DNA from: Curvularia sp. ZM96
Taxonomy: Eukaryota > Ascomycota > Dothideomycetes > Pleosporales > Pleosporaceae
Reading direction: 5' to 3'
Assembly: GCA_022457065.1 (NCBI GenBank)
Contig: JAJGBQ010000001.1
Span: forward strand, 5,394,001 to 5,458,000
Length of the DNA: 64,000 nucleotides
In this document: positions 31,901 to 42,422 of the stretch, in pieces
Numbering within the stretch: position 1 is the stretch's first letter
Layout: every line of letters begins with the position of its first letter
Program-made: the position numbers and the translations under genes
Notes under the pieces: generated by a model
The model's database searches: none
What the model was told of the DNA's origin: nothing
What the model saw: the letters and a program-made list of their open reading frames with translations, nothing else

Positions 31901-32996
31901 GTCTGGGGAAATTGTGGTGAAAGCACTAGCCCCACATACCCTAGGAAACGACGGTAGCATACACGAGTCAGCTCGAGTATTGAATGTTGAGGCCGTCAAA
32001 GTCCTGCTCGAACATGGTCACGACCCGAACTTCCCGTCTCGACTGCACGGCGGTAGAAATGCCCTCGGAGAACTCTGTCTCAATGCTAACGTCACGTCTC
32101 CCGTCCATCGCTCACGACTCCGTCAAGTAATCCGCATTTTACTGTCCCATGGAGCAAACGCCAAATTTCGTGCTCGCAATGAGAAATCATGCGTCCTCCT
32201 CGCTCTCGACAATGCCTACAGTGCGCTACCCATTGCAGAAACCTTGCTGGAAACAGATATATGGAAAGACATCAACGACCAAGCACATATCTACAATGAC
32301 GCCTCTTCCGGCCTAAACTACTCCCCATACTCTTACGTCGAGCTGCTCCCCACGCCCTCACGTGCACCCATACGCAGCGCTCTCCTCGACCTCCTTCGCG
32401 ACAAATCTTGTCTGCCAGTATATTACTCATCGACCTCTACACTGCAACCCACAGGCGCAACCGGAATCCCACCCTCCCTCGCCAAACTCGTCGACAAGCA
32501 AAAGGAGCACGACCTCAGCATCCGCCACGAGAAAGAAAAATTCGAGCACTCGCGCTCCATGCAAGAAACAAGCCACAAGGACGCTCTACGCCGCAAATCA
32601 GAGGCCCTCGACGCCGACCTCGCCCTCCAGACAAAAGCAACAAAGCACCACACTGCCCTCGAAAAACAGAAACACGAATTCGAAGTCCAGCGACTCCGAG
32701 AAGCGGAATTCACTCGCCGCCAGGAAAAAGCAGCGTGGCATGCGCTGCTTGTCGAGCAGGAGCGCGACGCGGCTGCCAGGCGGCACGAGATGGAGGAGAG
32801 GAAAGTGCGCGAGGCTATGAGCGCTGAGCAGAAGATGATTGAGCAGCGGAAGCTAGAGGTTGAGCATAGGGCGAGTGTGGAGCGAAAGATGCTCAAGGAA
32901 AAGGAGGAGTTTTTCGAGAGGAATGTTAAAAGACAGAAGGAAATTAGGCAGATTGAGGGCGGGGGAAGCGCGCCGCAGTGGGGGACGGTGGATTAG
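28914..32996 (+). CDS. Giant degenerate ankyrin-repeat protein with C-terminal coiled coil
   Basis: An uninterrupted frame encodes 1360 residues from the Met at 28914. A basic segment near residues 50-75 (KSIFKSSKDKDK) precedes the repeats. Ankyrin-like units run from about residue 85 to 1130, mostly degenerate, with the LLxxGAxV/N pattern. A near-canonical unit (TVLMLAAREGRHGIITSLLERGSDVDARD) sits near 950-980. A longer period of about 90-105 residues is visible between about 440 and 800, marked by DG-x-AL-x-xAV boxes. Residues about 1185-1350 are a charged Glu/Lys/Arg-rich coiled coil. No kinase, NACHT or membrane segment is present. It is probably a protein-interaction scaffold; partner unknown. 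An N-terminal exon further upstream cannot be excluded. Confidence 0.85.
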   Translation: MERRVSLNELIQSSGLTPLGQRQAILPAPTQPAIVASEDDHTQARNILLERRAKTPESKNVLKSIFKSSKDKDKAHDVTQFSQDELDQALSTVIRDPTTGPGLIQAFLSLGAKVNVIETLEKKKKSGAQANTSLRRRSTVLQQAASLRKADGVNILASSGADQTTLDEALKAALTANDQACITELLRHGANLNNFPNALANAVRSNDLNLVRLLLRAPKPLRPDIISSCLPAAVQQTSDAIISLLITYGADPNFDSASALNMAIGRQHYKLAIALVAGPIPLTPSNLQHSLDTTMRLPTRQATLQFLQLLFCCGLPPDSRGLSDFLICVVRGNDTAGARMMISYGVSTATNEAECLREALANSNWLLVDAILQTPVALQHAAAALAALPRNMPQSDRFRVVSALLQKGVKGRPLGPLLNQVTKERDYQMMELLLGADAPVDSDDGGALQVAVLNKDLRALKLLLNTRPSPDSLSELFRLLQNGFSPSERRETSRLLLEYGARGPGVDHALVDAIADTSARDGALVTDLIRKGASVDYDNGRVFSLAVAQADISLLRLLCNARPKPSSTSAALPLAFESHAGRHAKTFDIIDLLLSQGVEDEPASRALQLAIKGGPGNIDIVERILAASPNLLSTAFKYATALEDPQKKAPILDALLKLGVPQESLDQALAAETRHAVSTKDTTSTKLLLGQGASVSHNDGEALSIAVASGDSSLTALLLSGKHQASRSSLTRAFRTLFTDKSLSLTQEKGHIYQLSQDLLNRGVDKPAIDAALHAVLSSGHDSNHTEPLVNLLLSHKADVNTADGACFVLAAQKHSQTIFEKLMLNNPRFNVIVPALLSSKLQDEVVVSAIQSCFDHGCTIDETAIGHNKTPILITAMTVYPRNAALVTLLLNHGLDPDVSVNVVLHPSAAPERVPALYWALSQPQKRISDAVITALMEAGASVSHTSPASETTVLMLAAREGRHGIITSLLERGSDVDARDVWNKSALFYASGSVSGEIVVKALAPHTLGNDGSIHESARVLNVEAVKVLLEHGHDPNFPSRLHGGRNALGELCLNANVTSPVHRSRLRQVIRILLSHGANAKFRARNEKSCVLLALDNAYSALPIAETLLETDIWKDINDQAHIYNDASSGLNYSPYSYVELLPTPSRAPIRSALLDLLRDKSCLPVYYSSTSTLQPTGATGIPPSLAKLVDKQKEHDLSIRHEKEKFEHSRSMQETSHKDALRRKSEALDADLALQTKATKHHTALEKQKHEFEVQRLREAEFTRRQEKAAWHALLVEQERDAAARRHEMEERKVREAMSAEQKMIEQRKLEVEHRASVERKMLKEKEEFFERNVKRQKEIRQIEGGGSAPQWGTVD

Positions 32997-33384
32997 AAGA
33001 CAGCTACTGAGTAAAAGAGCTGGATTGGAGTTAGGGGAGTTATGTACGTGTCTTTGGTGTTTTCTGGAGAAGAAAAGTGTACAAGCTGGGATATATAGCA
33101 GATTGCATAAAAACACAAGGCACAAGCATATTTTCTCTTTGATATTCTTTTCATTGGAATCATGATGTTTTGGATGGCTGAGCTTTACGACAATGCTAGC
33201 TACAAAGCCAAAGTGCAATGGGTATCTCTCCTGCGCAGCACAGCATAGTGCAGCGCAACAAAAAACTTTAAACCAGCCCCTATAGAAAACGCCATTTTGC
33301 TGCAAGAAAGGGGGGAAAGCAACCCCTCTGATGCAGATTCCGAAGACAAGTCTAAACACACCGTGTTCCCACCCAATACATGAA
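32997..33384. other. Convergent 3' intergenic region
   Basis: It lies between the ankyrin and dynactin 3' ends and is moderately AT-rich. The open frames crossing it are extensions of the neighbouring coding regions. No gene was seen. Confidence 0.6.
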
Positions 33385-36300
33385 CTAGTTCCAAACCGCG
33401 TCTTCATCCTCCTGGATCATGGACATGAACATGAATTCCTCTTCCGCCTGCTCCAAAGCAACCTTGTGACTGTGCGCACGCTCCTCCCAGCCGAGGCTGA
33501 TATGAGACAGTTCAAGGGCTGTCATCTTTGGTCGGCCAGTGTGAGGAATGTGGTACGTCAAGTTCGATTCACCCGGGGCAGGACTGGATGTTCTTGAAGC
33601 TGCATCGACATCTTCAGCGTCGTCGTCGTCCGCAAGCCAGGCCAATTCAAGTACATCGAGACCAGCTAATGACACCTTGTGCGAGGGGTCGCGTCGAGCG
33701 TATTCCATGGTGCCGAAAATCTCCCTAATGTTTCGGTCGAAGGACTCTTTGTTCTCACGTTCGCGCAGCCAGTGGTTTTCGTTCTGCAGGGCGTCGATGA
33801 ATGTCTTGACTCCGCCTGGAATGCTTCGGGGATCGGCAGCTTGCTGAGGCTGCTCGACAGGTGCAGTGTTGTTTTCCGTGGTTGGCTCGGCATCGTGATG
33901 TCTAGATTCGTCGACATTGGCCAGACGCTCTTTGAGAGCCTCGAGGTCCAAAGCTTGTGCCCTGTTTTCCTCTTGGAGTTGCACAATCTGATCGTGACGT
34001 TTCGCAAGCTCCTCTTGCAGAGCTTCAACACCTTCTGTCTTACTAGCAGCATCCCGGATCTTAGCCGACAGATGTTCAATCTCAAGCTCCTTTGTAGCAA
34101 TGACTTGCTCACGTTCATGGATCTTGAGAATGGTAGCACGGTGCTCTGCCGTGAGGACTTGTAGTTGACGCACGGCCTCATCGTCCTTCTTCCGTGCTGC
34201 CTCAACTTCCTTGGCCTTCTGAGACCACGGTGTGGGTCCATGCTCGATCTCGACATTGTTCGAGAGAACCGAGGCATGGTCAGTCCAGTGCCGCAAGCTA
34301 GATGTGAGACTATTCAAACCAGCTGTTACGAAGATGGAGCCCTGCTTCGCGTCCAGATCGTCTATCGAGGTCTTTATGGCAGCCATATCACTTTCAGAGA
34401 GCGATTCTGGATCCGAGAGGTTCACACACTTTGTGACCTCCTCAATGAGACTTCGAGTAAAGCCAGCAATACCATCTGCAGCCTGCGCTAACACATCGTC
34501 AAACCGAATAGCCTCATCCAGGCCACCTGGAAGACGTGGATACATGTTGTCTGCAACTAGATTTTCTACGGTTCGTAGTAACTTGGTCGCAGCCGCGAGT
34601 GCACCTTGTGTAGTCTCTATGGGCGATTTGAAATGCTCTGGGGTGTACTCGCACTCTTCCAGTACGTTTTCGGGAAGCTTTTGAAGAGTAAAAGCCGCAA
34701 GGTCGTACATGTAGGCGATGTAATCAAGACGAGCGTGGATAGAAGTAATTCTGGACACCAACTCGCCTTCCGGTCGCTCGGCTAGGATGTCGTGGTGGCT
34801 GGATAAGATTGCTTCCTGTGTCTTAGTGGAGCGCTGAAGGGACCCGGCGAAGTCCTCAAAATTGACTGTGTCTGCCTTGAGTGCATTGAGTCCTTGGTCA
34901 AGAACTTGCTCCACAGTGATAAGCTCCTGGTAGGTTGGGCCGATGTTTGCAAACTCGGCCAGAGTCAAGCTACGAATAGCAGACCAAAGGCGGCTGCCGC
35001 CATCTTTAACAATCTCAAGGTGGCTGATGGACTGGCCACAAGCAAGTCTGGTCAAAGCATCGTCGATTCGGCCTCCTTGATTCATCTGGCGGTTAGTGCT
35101 CCTCAACACGTTCATGAGTAATTCTGATTTGCCAACAATTCTCTCTGCGGTGAGATAGGCCTGGAGAGACTCGCTGCGAGTGAATTCCTTTGACTCTGTC
35201 TCGTTCCAAATCTCGAGTTTCTCTGCAAGCTGATCAGCCTTGAGTGAAATTAGCGAGGCCTCGATTTCTCGCGTGGTAGACAAGACGGTGGCTGCGCGGA
35301 GTTGCCGGTTCAGATCCATAACTTGGTTGAATCGTCCAGTGGTGTCCTTTACTTGAGCTTCGGTCAAGTTCTTGGAGGACTCAGCGTCTGCCATCTTGGT
35401 CTGTAGGTCCATGACAAGGTCTCGGAACTTGGTGATGAGAGACTCGTTATCGGCGATGACAGCAGCTTGCTCGGCGATCACCCGTGCTTGTTCCGCAAGC
35501 TCGCTGTCCTTCATCTCAATCTCAGCGAGCATGTCCTCCTCTTGTTCAAGATGCTGAACCTCAAGCTCGTCATTAAGCTCGCGCAGGTTTTCGAGATCCT
35601 GGACTATCATCTCTTGCTCTGCAATTCTGTCTTGCAAGTTTTGATTTTGGTGACTTAACTCTCCCACCATATCCTCCCATTCGTTGGCAGCGTCAAGTTG
35701 CTGCTTCAGATGCTCAACAAGGGCATCCGACTCAGTAACACGCTCCTGAAGCGTAGTGTTTTCCTGCTCCAGGCGCTCGAGCTGCGTAAGATCGGCTTCC
35801 AGGCTCGCGATTCTCGCTTTCTGGTCTTGCTCTCGCTCTTCTGTCATTTCTTTGAGAGTGATGAGCGCATTTCTTAAGCGATCGTTCTCATGCTGCAAAC
35901 GGTAATAACCAGCCTCCTGCTTCTGCTCCTCAGACATCTCTGTAGTAAACAGCTCGGCTTCTTCTCGGAGAATGTCAAGCTCCAAGCTCTGCTCTTCCAC
36001 CCGCTTGCGCAACGACTCTAGCTCTGACTCTGCCTGATCTGCCCGCTCTTCTGCCATCTCCTTGTCGACCAACGCATCCTCAAGGTCTACTTCATGATCC
36101 TGATGGGCCTTTGTGAGAGCCTCGTTATCCTGCTGAAGCGCCTTCATTACATCCTTCATTTCTTGCATCTCACTATATTGAGACTGGCACTTGGCCTGGA
36201 TCTTCTGTATGATGCCATTGAACCGATCTCGCTCATCTTTGACCTGTGTCAACTCTCTAAGCCTCTCCTGGTCCTCCGCATGCTGTTTTTCCAAATGCCG

Positions 36301-36876
36301 AATCTTTGTCTGCAGTGTTTCTATATTGCTATCTCGAGCTGCTTTTGCTGCAGGATTGCTGCTGACTGACGACGCGAGACTTGGTCGAGACGGTGCTGGA
36401 GCGGTACGGGAGCTCTCTGCTGGCGGATTGCTAGCAACGCTGGCGACGCTAGCTTTGCGAGTGGGTCCGCGAAGGGTAGAGGGAGGTGGAGGAGGTGCAA
36501 CAGACTGTCGCTTGGCTGCGGGAGGTGCCCTAGCAGCAGTACTCGGTCTTGATGCTATTACGCTCGAGGGTCGAGCTCTGGGCGTAGTTGTCGGGGGTTT
36601 GGGTTTCGGAGCGGCTGCTTTAGGGGTCGAAGGCGGCGGTGGAGCTGGTTGCGATAATATAGTTGCAATACTTGAGTCTCGTATGAACAATCCGTGACCG
36701 GGCGGGCACGTAAAGTAGCGCTCTCCTCGTACCGATCCATCGTTTTTTCCAGTAGGTGTAGGGAGCTCTATGCCTACAAACGTGCCATCAGATACGTGAA
36801 TAGGTCCCACATATCGAACTACTCCTTGTTGCTCGCTGGTGGTTTCGACCGTTTGGCCGACCCTGATTGTAGCCAT
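33385..36876 (-). CDS. Dynactin p150-Glued large subunit
   Basis: A single uninterrupted frame of 1163 residues. The N-terminal CAP-Gly domain (about residues 5-72) contains the microtubule/EB1-binding GKNDG motif within PTPTGKNDGSVRGERYF. A basic Pro/Ser/Ala linker follows, to about residue 170, then a long coiled coil (about 180-560), the conserved dynactin domain (about 560-850) and a second coiled coil (about 890-1000). Dynactin links cytoplasmic dynein to cargo and microtubules and is needed for nuclear migration in hyphae. The domain order and length match fungal p150 proteins (N. crassa ro-3, yeast Nip100 type). The Met at 36876 directly begins the CAP-Gly domain. Confidence 0.95.
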   Translation of the reverse strand: MATIRVGQTVETTSEQQGVVRYVGPIHVSDGTFVGIELPTPTGKNDGSVRGERYFTCPPGHGLFIRDSSIATILSQPAPPPPSTPKAAAPKPKPPTTTPRARPSSVIASRPSTAARAPPAAKRQSVAPPPPPSTLRGPTRKASVASVASNPPAESSRTAPAPSRPSLASSVSSNPAAKAARDSNIETLQTKIRHLEKQHAEDQERLRELTQVKDERDRFNGIIQKIQAKCQSQYSEMQEMKDVMKALQQDNEALTKAHQDHEVDLEDALVDKEMAEERADQAESELESLRKRVEEQSLELDILREEAELFTTEMSEEQKQEAGYYRLQHENDRLRNALITLKEMTEEREQDQKARIASLEADLTQLERLEQENTTLQERVTESDALVEHLKQQLDAANEWEDMVGELSHQNQNLQDRIAEQEMIVQDLENLRELNDELEVQHLEQEEDMLAEIEMKDSELAEQARVIAEQAAVIADNESLITKFRDLVMDLQTKMADAESSKNLTEAQVKDTTGRFNQVMDLNRQLRAATVLSTTREIEASLISLKADQLAEKLEIWNETESKEFTRSESLQAYLTAERIVGKSELLMNVLRSTNRQMNQGGRIDDALTRLACGQSISHLEIVKDGGSRLWSAIRSLTLAEFANIGPTYQELITVEQVLDQGLNALKADTVNFEDFAGSLQRSTKTQEAILSSHHDILAERPEGELVSRITSIHARLDYIAYMYDLAAFTLQKLPENVLEECEYTPEHFKSPIETTQGALAAATKLLRTVENLVADNMYPRLPGGLDEAIRFDDVLAQAADGIAGFTRSLIEEVTKCVNLSDPESLSESDMAAIKTSIDDLDAKQGSIFVTAGLNSLTSSLRHWTDHASVLSNNVEIEHGPTPWSQKAKEVEAARKKDDEAVRQLQVLTAEHRATILKIHEREQVIATKELEIEHLSAKIRDAASKTEGVEALQEELAKRHDQIVQLQEENRAQALDLEALKERLANVDESRHHDAEPTTENNTAPVEQPQQAADPRSIPGGVKTFIDALQNENHWLRERENKESFDRNIREIFGTMEYARRDPSHKVSLAGLDVLELAWLADDDDAEDVDAASRTSSPAPGESNLTYHIPHTGRPKMTALELSHISLGWEERAHSHKVALEQAEEEFMFMSMIQEDEDAVWN

Positions 36877-37536
36877 GGCTACTAGGAGCTAGCCTAGAAT
36901 ACTGCCAGGAATATACAGAGAAGTATGCGTAAAGTAGCTGGCGGTGTGAAGCACCGACGACGCGTCGGGAGCTTGGTGCGGGCAGTAAGTACAATTGCGG
37001 TCAATTGACTTTAGAAAAACGAGGGGTTTGAACCAGTAGAACGCAAAACGCAAGAAGACACGACAAGCAACTCGAAAGGCGTGCAGTCGTGACCTGCAGC
37101 ATTTGGCGGCTGCCGATGCGATAGGTTGTGTGTACAAGACAGAAGGTCTAAGAGGAGCATCCACGAGACTCCCGCGGGAGTCTTGTCTTGGCGCGGCGAT
37201 GGTTCGCGACTGTGTAGGCGATGGCTCGGGCGAGCAGCGCGGCAGTCCCAGCCGGTGCTACATGTCAAGCTATCCAGGCATATTACGTTCCATCACAAAT
37301 CACAGCAAAAGCATTGCTTGCTTCATCTGCCCAGTCTGGTCTTTGACACAGCGTAACGGCAACAAACTCGTGCAATGACAATCCAGGGGCTCAGCCCACC
37401 ACCAATCGCTATACACAACAGCAGAAAACGGCGTACTCTATGATTATGCATACATCCATGATCAAGTACATGCGCTGCACTCATCGTACAACAAACCCCC
37501 TACCTCTGCCACTACCACACAAACTCTTCTACCCAA
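36877..37536. other. Intergenic region upstream of dynactin
   Basis: These 660 bp hold the dynactin promoter and the 3' flank of the ABC transporter (both minus strand). No TATA box or gene was recognised. Confidence 0.5.
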
Positions 37537-39913
37537 TTACGAAGCCTCCAACTCCCTGATCCTCTGCTCAATATCCGGAACAGCTCTAAGCTGCAAATCG
37601 ATATCCTCCTTCTCACTGCGCACACATTAGCTCCTATCCGTACACACAAAAAAAGCCAGGGAGGAAGAAAAAATGCTCAAGGCAAGAAAAAGGGGCCAAC
37701 TTACTCCTCTAGTACCGCCCGCCTCTCGGCATCCAGACCACCAAAATAGAATCCTCCCTGCCCATCAAACTGCAGAATGCGACAGTGATACTTCCATAAA
37801 CTGCGCCTGTGTGATACGGTCATGAGCGTGATGCCTAGTTTCTTCGCTTCTTCATACATGATTCTTTCGACCTCGAGCGTCACGCTGCTCGTGCACTCGT
37901 CTAGAATCGCATACCGCGGTTTATGATAGAACAGCCGAGCCATGGCAACGCGTTGCTGCAGGCCTCCTGAAAGCACATCTTCCCACTGGGCTTCGGCGTC
38001 GAAGCCGCCGGGACGGTCAACAAGTGACTCGAGATTGAGGGTGGCAAGTACGCCGAGGAGATCGTTGTCAGTGATGGACTTGGAATGCATGTCGTGGAGA
38101 GAGTCTGGGTAGATGATCTGCTGGCGGAGCGTACCGCGAGATAGATATGGCCGCTGCGGAATGTAGAAGATGTCTTCGAATGGTGGCTTTCGTACTCTGC
38201 CTCCGTACACAGGCCACAAGCCGCCGAGGATGCGGAAGAGACTGCTCTTGCCGCATCCGTTGGGGCCGACGATGAGGAGGTGGTCGCCGGGTCTCACGTG
38301 GAAGGAGAGTGCACGCACGAGGACATCGCCGTTGGGGGAGACAATAGGGACGTCGACGAATTCGATATCCTCGCCTTCAGTTACGGTACCACGGCCTCGA
38401 AGGACAGCAGCATTTTCTTCTGTATCAGCGGAGGAGACGAGTTTCTTTTCGAAATGGCCAGCCTGGATATCATCGATTACGTCGAGGAGAGTAGAGACAC
38501 GTGAGGTGTAGCCCGCAAGTTCAGTAATTTCCTTGTACGAGAACATGACACGACCGAATGCGTCGCTGGACATCAGAAGCATGCGGCGGTTTGTTACAAA
38601 ATCTGTCATTGTGCTCGTCAGTAACCAAGTCTCAAACATGTTTAAGGATAAAAATGTGCCAACGGTGTACATACTCTCGGTGCGGTCACCCATAGTCATG
38701 CTGCCCGTCCCAGGTACCTTGAAGAAGACGGGTACACTGCACAGCATCAAGCCCAAAGCGCCCCAGAAGTACTTGATCACAAAGTCCTCCATGATTCCAT
38801 GGTAGAACCGCCGTCTCAGTATCCGGTTCACGTGTTTAATCAGCGTAAAATAGCCCTTGTCGAGCGTGTCCTTCTCCGCCTCATGCCCGGCATAGAGCGC
38901 CACCTCCTCACTCCAATCAATCAGCCTCGAATGCTGGAATCTGAACTCTCCTTCCAATCTCGCTTCATCCGCCACGTACTTGCCAAACGGCGGAGTCAGC
39001 GCCCTCATGACATTTGCTGATATCTGAACCAAGAGGGACATGAAGAATAGTCCTTCGCCGCCAACGCTCCGTGAAAGCGAGTAATTGTAGATTATAATGT
39101 CGAGAACAGGTTTCGCGAGGTTCGAATACAGTTCCGCGAGGGAGTTTGAGAATTTAGCTACGTCGACAGTGATGAGTTGATCGGCGTTTGCAATACGGTC
39201 ATCCAGAGCGCTGAGGGTGTAGAAGGTCATTTGCGAAAGATACTTAGAATGGATGTAGTTGGTGAGTCGAGTCCGGTATTGAAGGGAGAGTTTGCACTGA
39301 TGGTACGACAGCTGTTTATGTTAGTGAGTTCTTGGAAGATTCATAGTCTATCCTCCGCTGCTTGTTCTTCGTAGCAAAGAGCACACTTTTTACATACCAT
39401 ACTGTTCGTAAACGTCGCGGGAACCGCAACTGCCATCCACCACACCAAGCCCATGAGGAACTCTCGTCCCTTCCCCCTCACAAGAGCACTAACTAGTCGA
39501 CCATCCAACTCAGCAACATACAAGCTGATCATCGTCCTGAGCACTAAAAACACGCTGTGCCCAATGACGAGTCTGAACTCCTTGCTCTTCCATCCAGGTA
39601 TACATATCTTGAGGAGCCTCAGCAGATTCTTAAAAAACTCGCGATTCAGCTCGACTTTCTTCCTCCCAGTAGCCTCGCCTTCGCCGGCCGCTGTCTTGTC
39701 TGCTGCCTTTGAGGCCCGGCGCAAAGCAGCAGCTTTCTGCTCAGCGATTGCATTCCGGATGCGGTTTATGAGCGCAACGAACAGGGTGAGGTAGACGGCG
39801 CGCGATATGCCTGTTCGGTGCTGCAGGTAGAGCCGCGTGAGGTCTGATACGAGGGCTTTGGCCGAGGCGCTGTTAAAGCGGTGGGAAGATATAGGTTTAG
39901 AAAAGACGGCCAT
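37537..39913 (-). CDS. Peroxisomal ABCD-type half ABC transporter (Pxa1/Pxa2 family)
   Basis: Exons 39913-39398, 39311-37705 and 37615-37537 join to 733 residues. The N-terminal half holds the transmembrane region typical of ALDP/PMP70 proteins, including LSYHQCKLSLQYRTRLTNY restored across intron 1 and NADQLITVDVAKFSNSLAELYSNLAKP. The nucleotide-binding domain has Walker A GPNGCGKSS, the signature LSGGLQQRVAMAR and Walker B YAILDECTS. The 79-nt last exon adds the acidic/helical tail ending in RIRELEAS. Members work as homo- or heterodimers importing long-chain acyl-CoA into peroxisomes for beta-oxidation. I cannot decide between Pxa1 and Pxa2. The signature Leu-Gln-Gln replaces the more usual Glu-Lys/Gln-Gln. 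Confidence 0.94.
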
Positions 39914-40342
39914 GGCTATCGTGGGGGAGGCATTGGTGGTTGTTCACGGGTAGCTGCCGTACGCGCGCTGCAATGACGCGCTCAAGGCGGGGAGTTTACG
40001 TCGATGGGTCTGTCTATGCGAGTTGCTGTGTCACTGGTACGCCGGAAAATGCAGTCTGCCTTTGCGCAGGGAGCCAGTGCAGCTCGTGTATCGGGAATGT
40101 ACTGTAAAGTGTGGATTTGCCGAACTGGTGTCTCGTGAGAGGACGTCGGCGTCGGTGTCGGTGTCGCACATGCATGTGAACCAGTGCCTCGGCTACCCCA
40201 CAAAAACGTAAGCTGGGGAACGGAAGCTTTCACATGAACGTCTGGAGTCTGGAGGAGCCGCGGACCCACCAATAATTACGCCACACATCACATCCTTTGA
40301 GAACCATGGTAGCACATCAATTGTTGCAATTACTCAGACTAT
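39914..40342. other. Intergenic region upstream of ABC transporter
   Basis: It holds the ABC transporter promoter and the 3' flank of the monooxygenase. A GTCGGCGTCGGTGTCGGTGTC-like short triplet pattern lies near 40143-40163. No gene was seen. Confidence 0.5.
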
Positions 40343-42422
40343 TTAATACGAAAATGGGCGGATAACATAGGCTTCTTTCTTCTCCGGGTATGGCGCAACT
40401 GGTTTGTCCAAAAATTCGGGATACAAGTACCAGGCCAGGTCTCGCTTCTCCTGTTGCACGATGCTCATACCATTGCCCAACCAGGCCATCCTGTTTGCTT
40501 GCTTACCCACGCCCTTCAATTTGTTGTCAGCATCGTGATCGTCAAGCTCGTCCAGATAGACATAGTCGAAATCCTCCCAGCGCGGACTTCGCATCGCCTC
40601 GATGCAATGTAGCGTGCTTCCTGGCCAGAGACCCACTATGGCGCCTGTACCCTTGTTCTTGTACCAACTCCTGCACTCATCGGCAAAGACAGTGCCCTCG
40701 AAATACGCATCGATGTACTGCGTGAAGTCCCGTTCTCGGGCCTCTTTGACAACCATGGATGCAATATTGTCTTTTTGGATCTTGCGAATGGCCTTGATAA
40801 TGTAATCGCCGACTGTTTCGATCATCTTTGTCAGACTGCCAGTCCCAATCGCACTGTTGGGGCCAAGCATGCTGAAGAGGTTGGGAAATCCAGCGACTGA
40901 ATGCGAAAGATAGTTTACTGCACGGTCTTCCCACTTCTCCGTCAGGGCAAGTCCATTGCTACCAGTGAGAGGGAACGGAGGCGGTGCAGAAGATTTGAAT
41001 CCTGTGGCGCATATGAGGGCATCGATCTCATGCGCTTTCCCATCAGCAGTGTGGACGGCTGACTCAGAGATGCGGGTTATAGGCGATGTGATGAAGTCTA
41101 CGTTTGGCTGCGTCAGAGCCTCGAGATATCCCGGGCCAGGTGTCAACCGGCGGCACCCAGGGGAGAAAGAAGGCAGAAGCGCCTCAAAGATCTCAGGGTG
41201 AGTCTTGAGCCGTTCCCTCATGTGCTGATGGAACATGTCCTTGGAGCCTGTTTGAAGAGCCGTTCCTTTCATCGTGACCTCGTGGATCCCGTTTCCATCT
41301 TCCTCGACCGAAAGCCTAAACTGGTGATAATGCTCCGGGTCATTTGCAAAGCGGTCGCGGAGCTCTTTTGGAATGACTACTCCTTCAAAGCCATACCTAT
41401 CCCAAAGGTGGGAACCGAAAGGCGGAGATATCCACGTCTTACTGCGAACAAAGGTGCGGATATGCGTACCTGGCAAGCGCTGGAGACTAGGCACGATCTG
41501 GATGGAAGACGAGCCTGAGCCAATGACACCAATCTGCTTGTTTTCAAAGTCGTAGCTGGTTTGCCATGTTAGTTGATGGAAAGACGATTAGCAAATCTAA
41601 AAAAAGTCTTACTCTTCGTTCCAGGTCGCAGAGTGCATGACTTCGCCTTTGAAAGTGTTCAGACCCTCTATCTCAGGCCAAGAGGGGTTGTTCAAATTTC
41701 CTCGTGCAGAAATCACTACGTCTGCATGTTCATGAATCATCTCATCTGTGGCCAGGTTCTTCACCGTGATGTTCCATTTGGCAATCTTATCCTCCCAGTG
41801 ACAAGCCTCAACCTGGTGGCGCAGCTTGATGAACCGATCTGCAGAGTATTTTTGCGCTACATCTTGAAGATAAGACTGGATCTCTGCCGCTGGCGCATAC
41901 AGCGAGGACCAGTTTGGATTTGGCTGAAACGAATACTGGTATGAGTGTGCTAGCAAGAGGCATCAGCATGACACTCGACTCCTGGGTTTAGAGTGGAGGC
42001 ACTCACAAGGTACGTCGCATGCACAGCCCAGATATCTGTGTCAGTGTCAGTGACAGAACATTCCGCCAGGAAAACTCAAGCAAAGTTAATTTTCATGACA
42101 GGATAGTGAACCCAACAGTAATAAGATAAGTCGTGATGAAAGGGGTCTTCGCTTACCTATTCTCGTACCAAGTCCCCCCAACACCAGCGTTTTTCTCGTA
42201 AATCACCAAATCGACATTTCTTAGCCGCTCCGGTATACGGATTCCACAGTAGATTCCTGAGTAACCCGCACCGATGACAACAACTTTCAAACGGCGCAAG
42301 TTCTCCACTGGCGTGTCATGAAGTTTGAAAGATGTCTGCGTAGGGCCAGCGACACCGTTTGTTTTGTTACTGGGCTGCTTCGCCGGCAGTATCTCGGTAG
42401 GCAGATTTGGTACTGCAGACAT
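40343..42422 (-). CDS. FAD-dependent monooxygenase of Baeyer-Villiger/FMO type
   Basis: Four exons (42422-42157, 42035-42007, 41949-41613, 41555-40343) join to 614 residues. Exon 2 is only 29 nt and encodes the conserved (P/L)GCACDVP segment; skipping it would shift the frame. The FAD-binding motif VIGAGYSGI lies near residue 48, and the NADPH-binding motif GVIGSGSSSIQIVP near 220. The fingerprint FxGxxxHxxxW is present as FKGEVMHSATW, followed by Asn where Pro or Asp is usual. The segment after exon 1 reads YLGCACD where most relatives have YPGCACD. The enzyme probably inserts oxygen into ketones or oxidises a heteroatom; substrate unknown. No biosynthetic cluster surrounds it. Confidence 0.9.
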
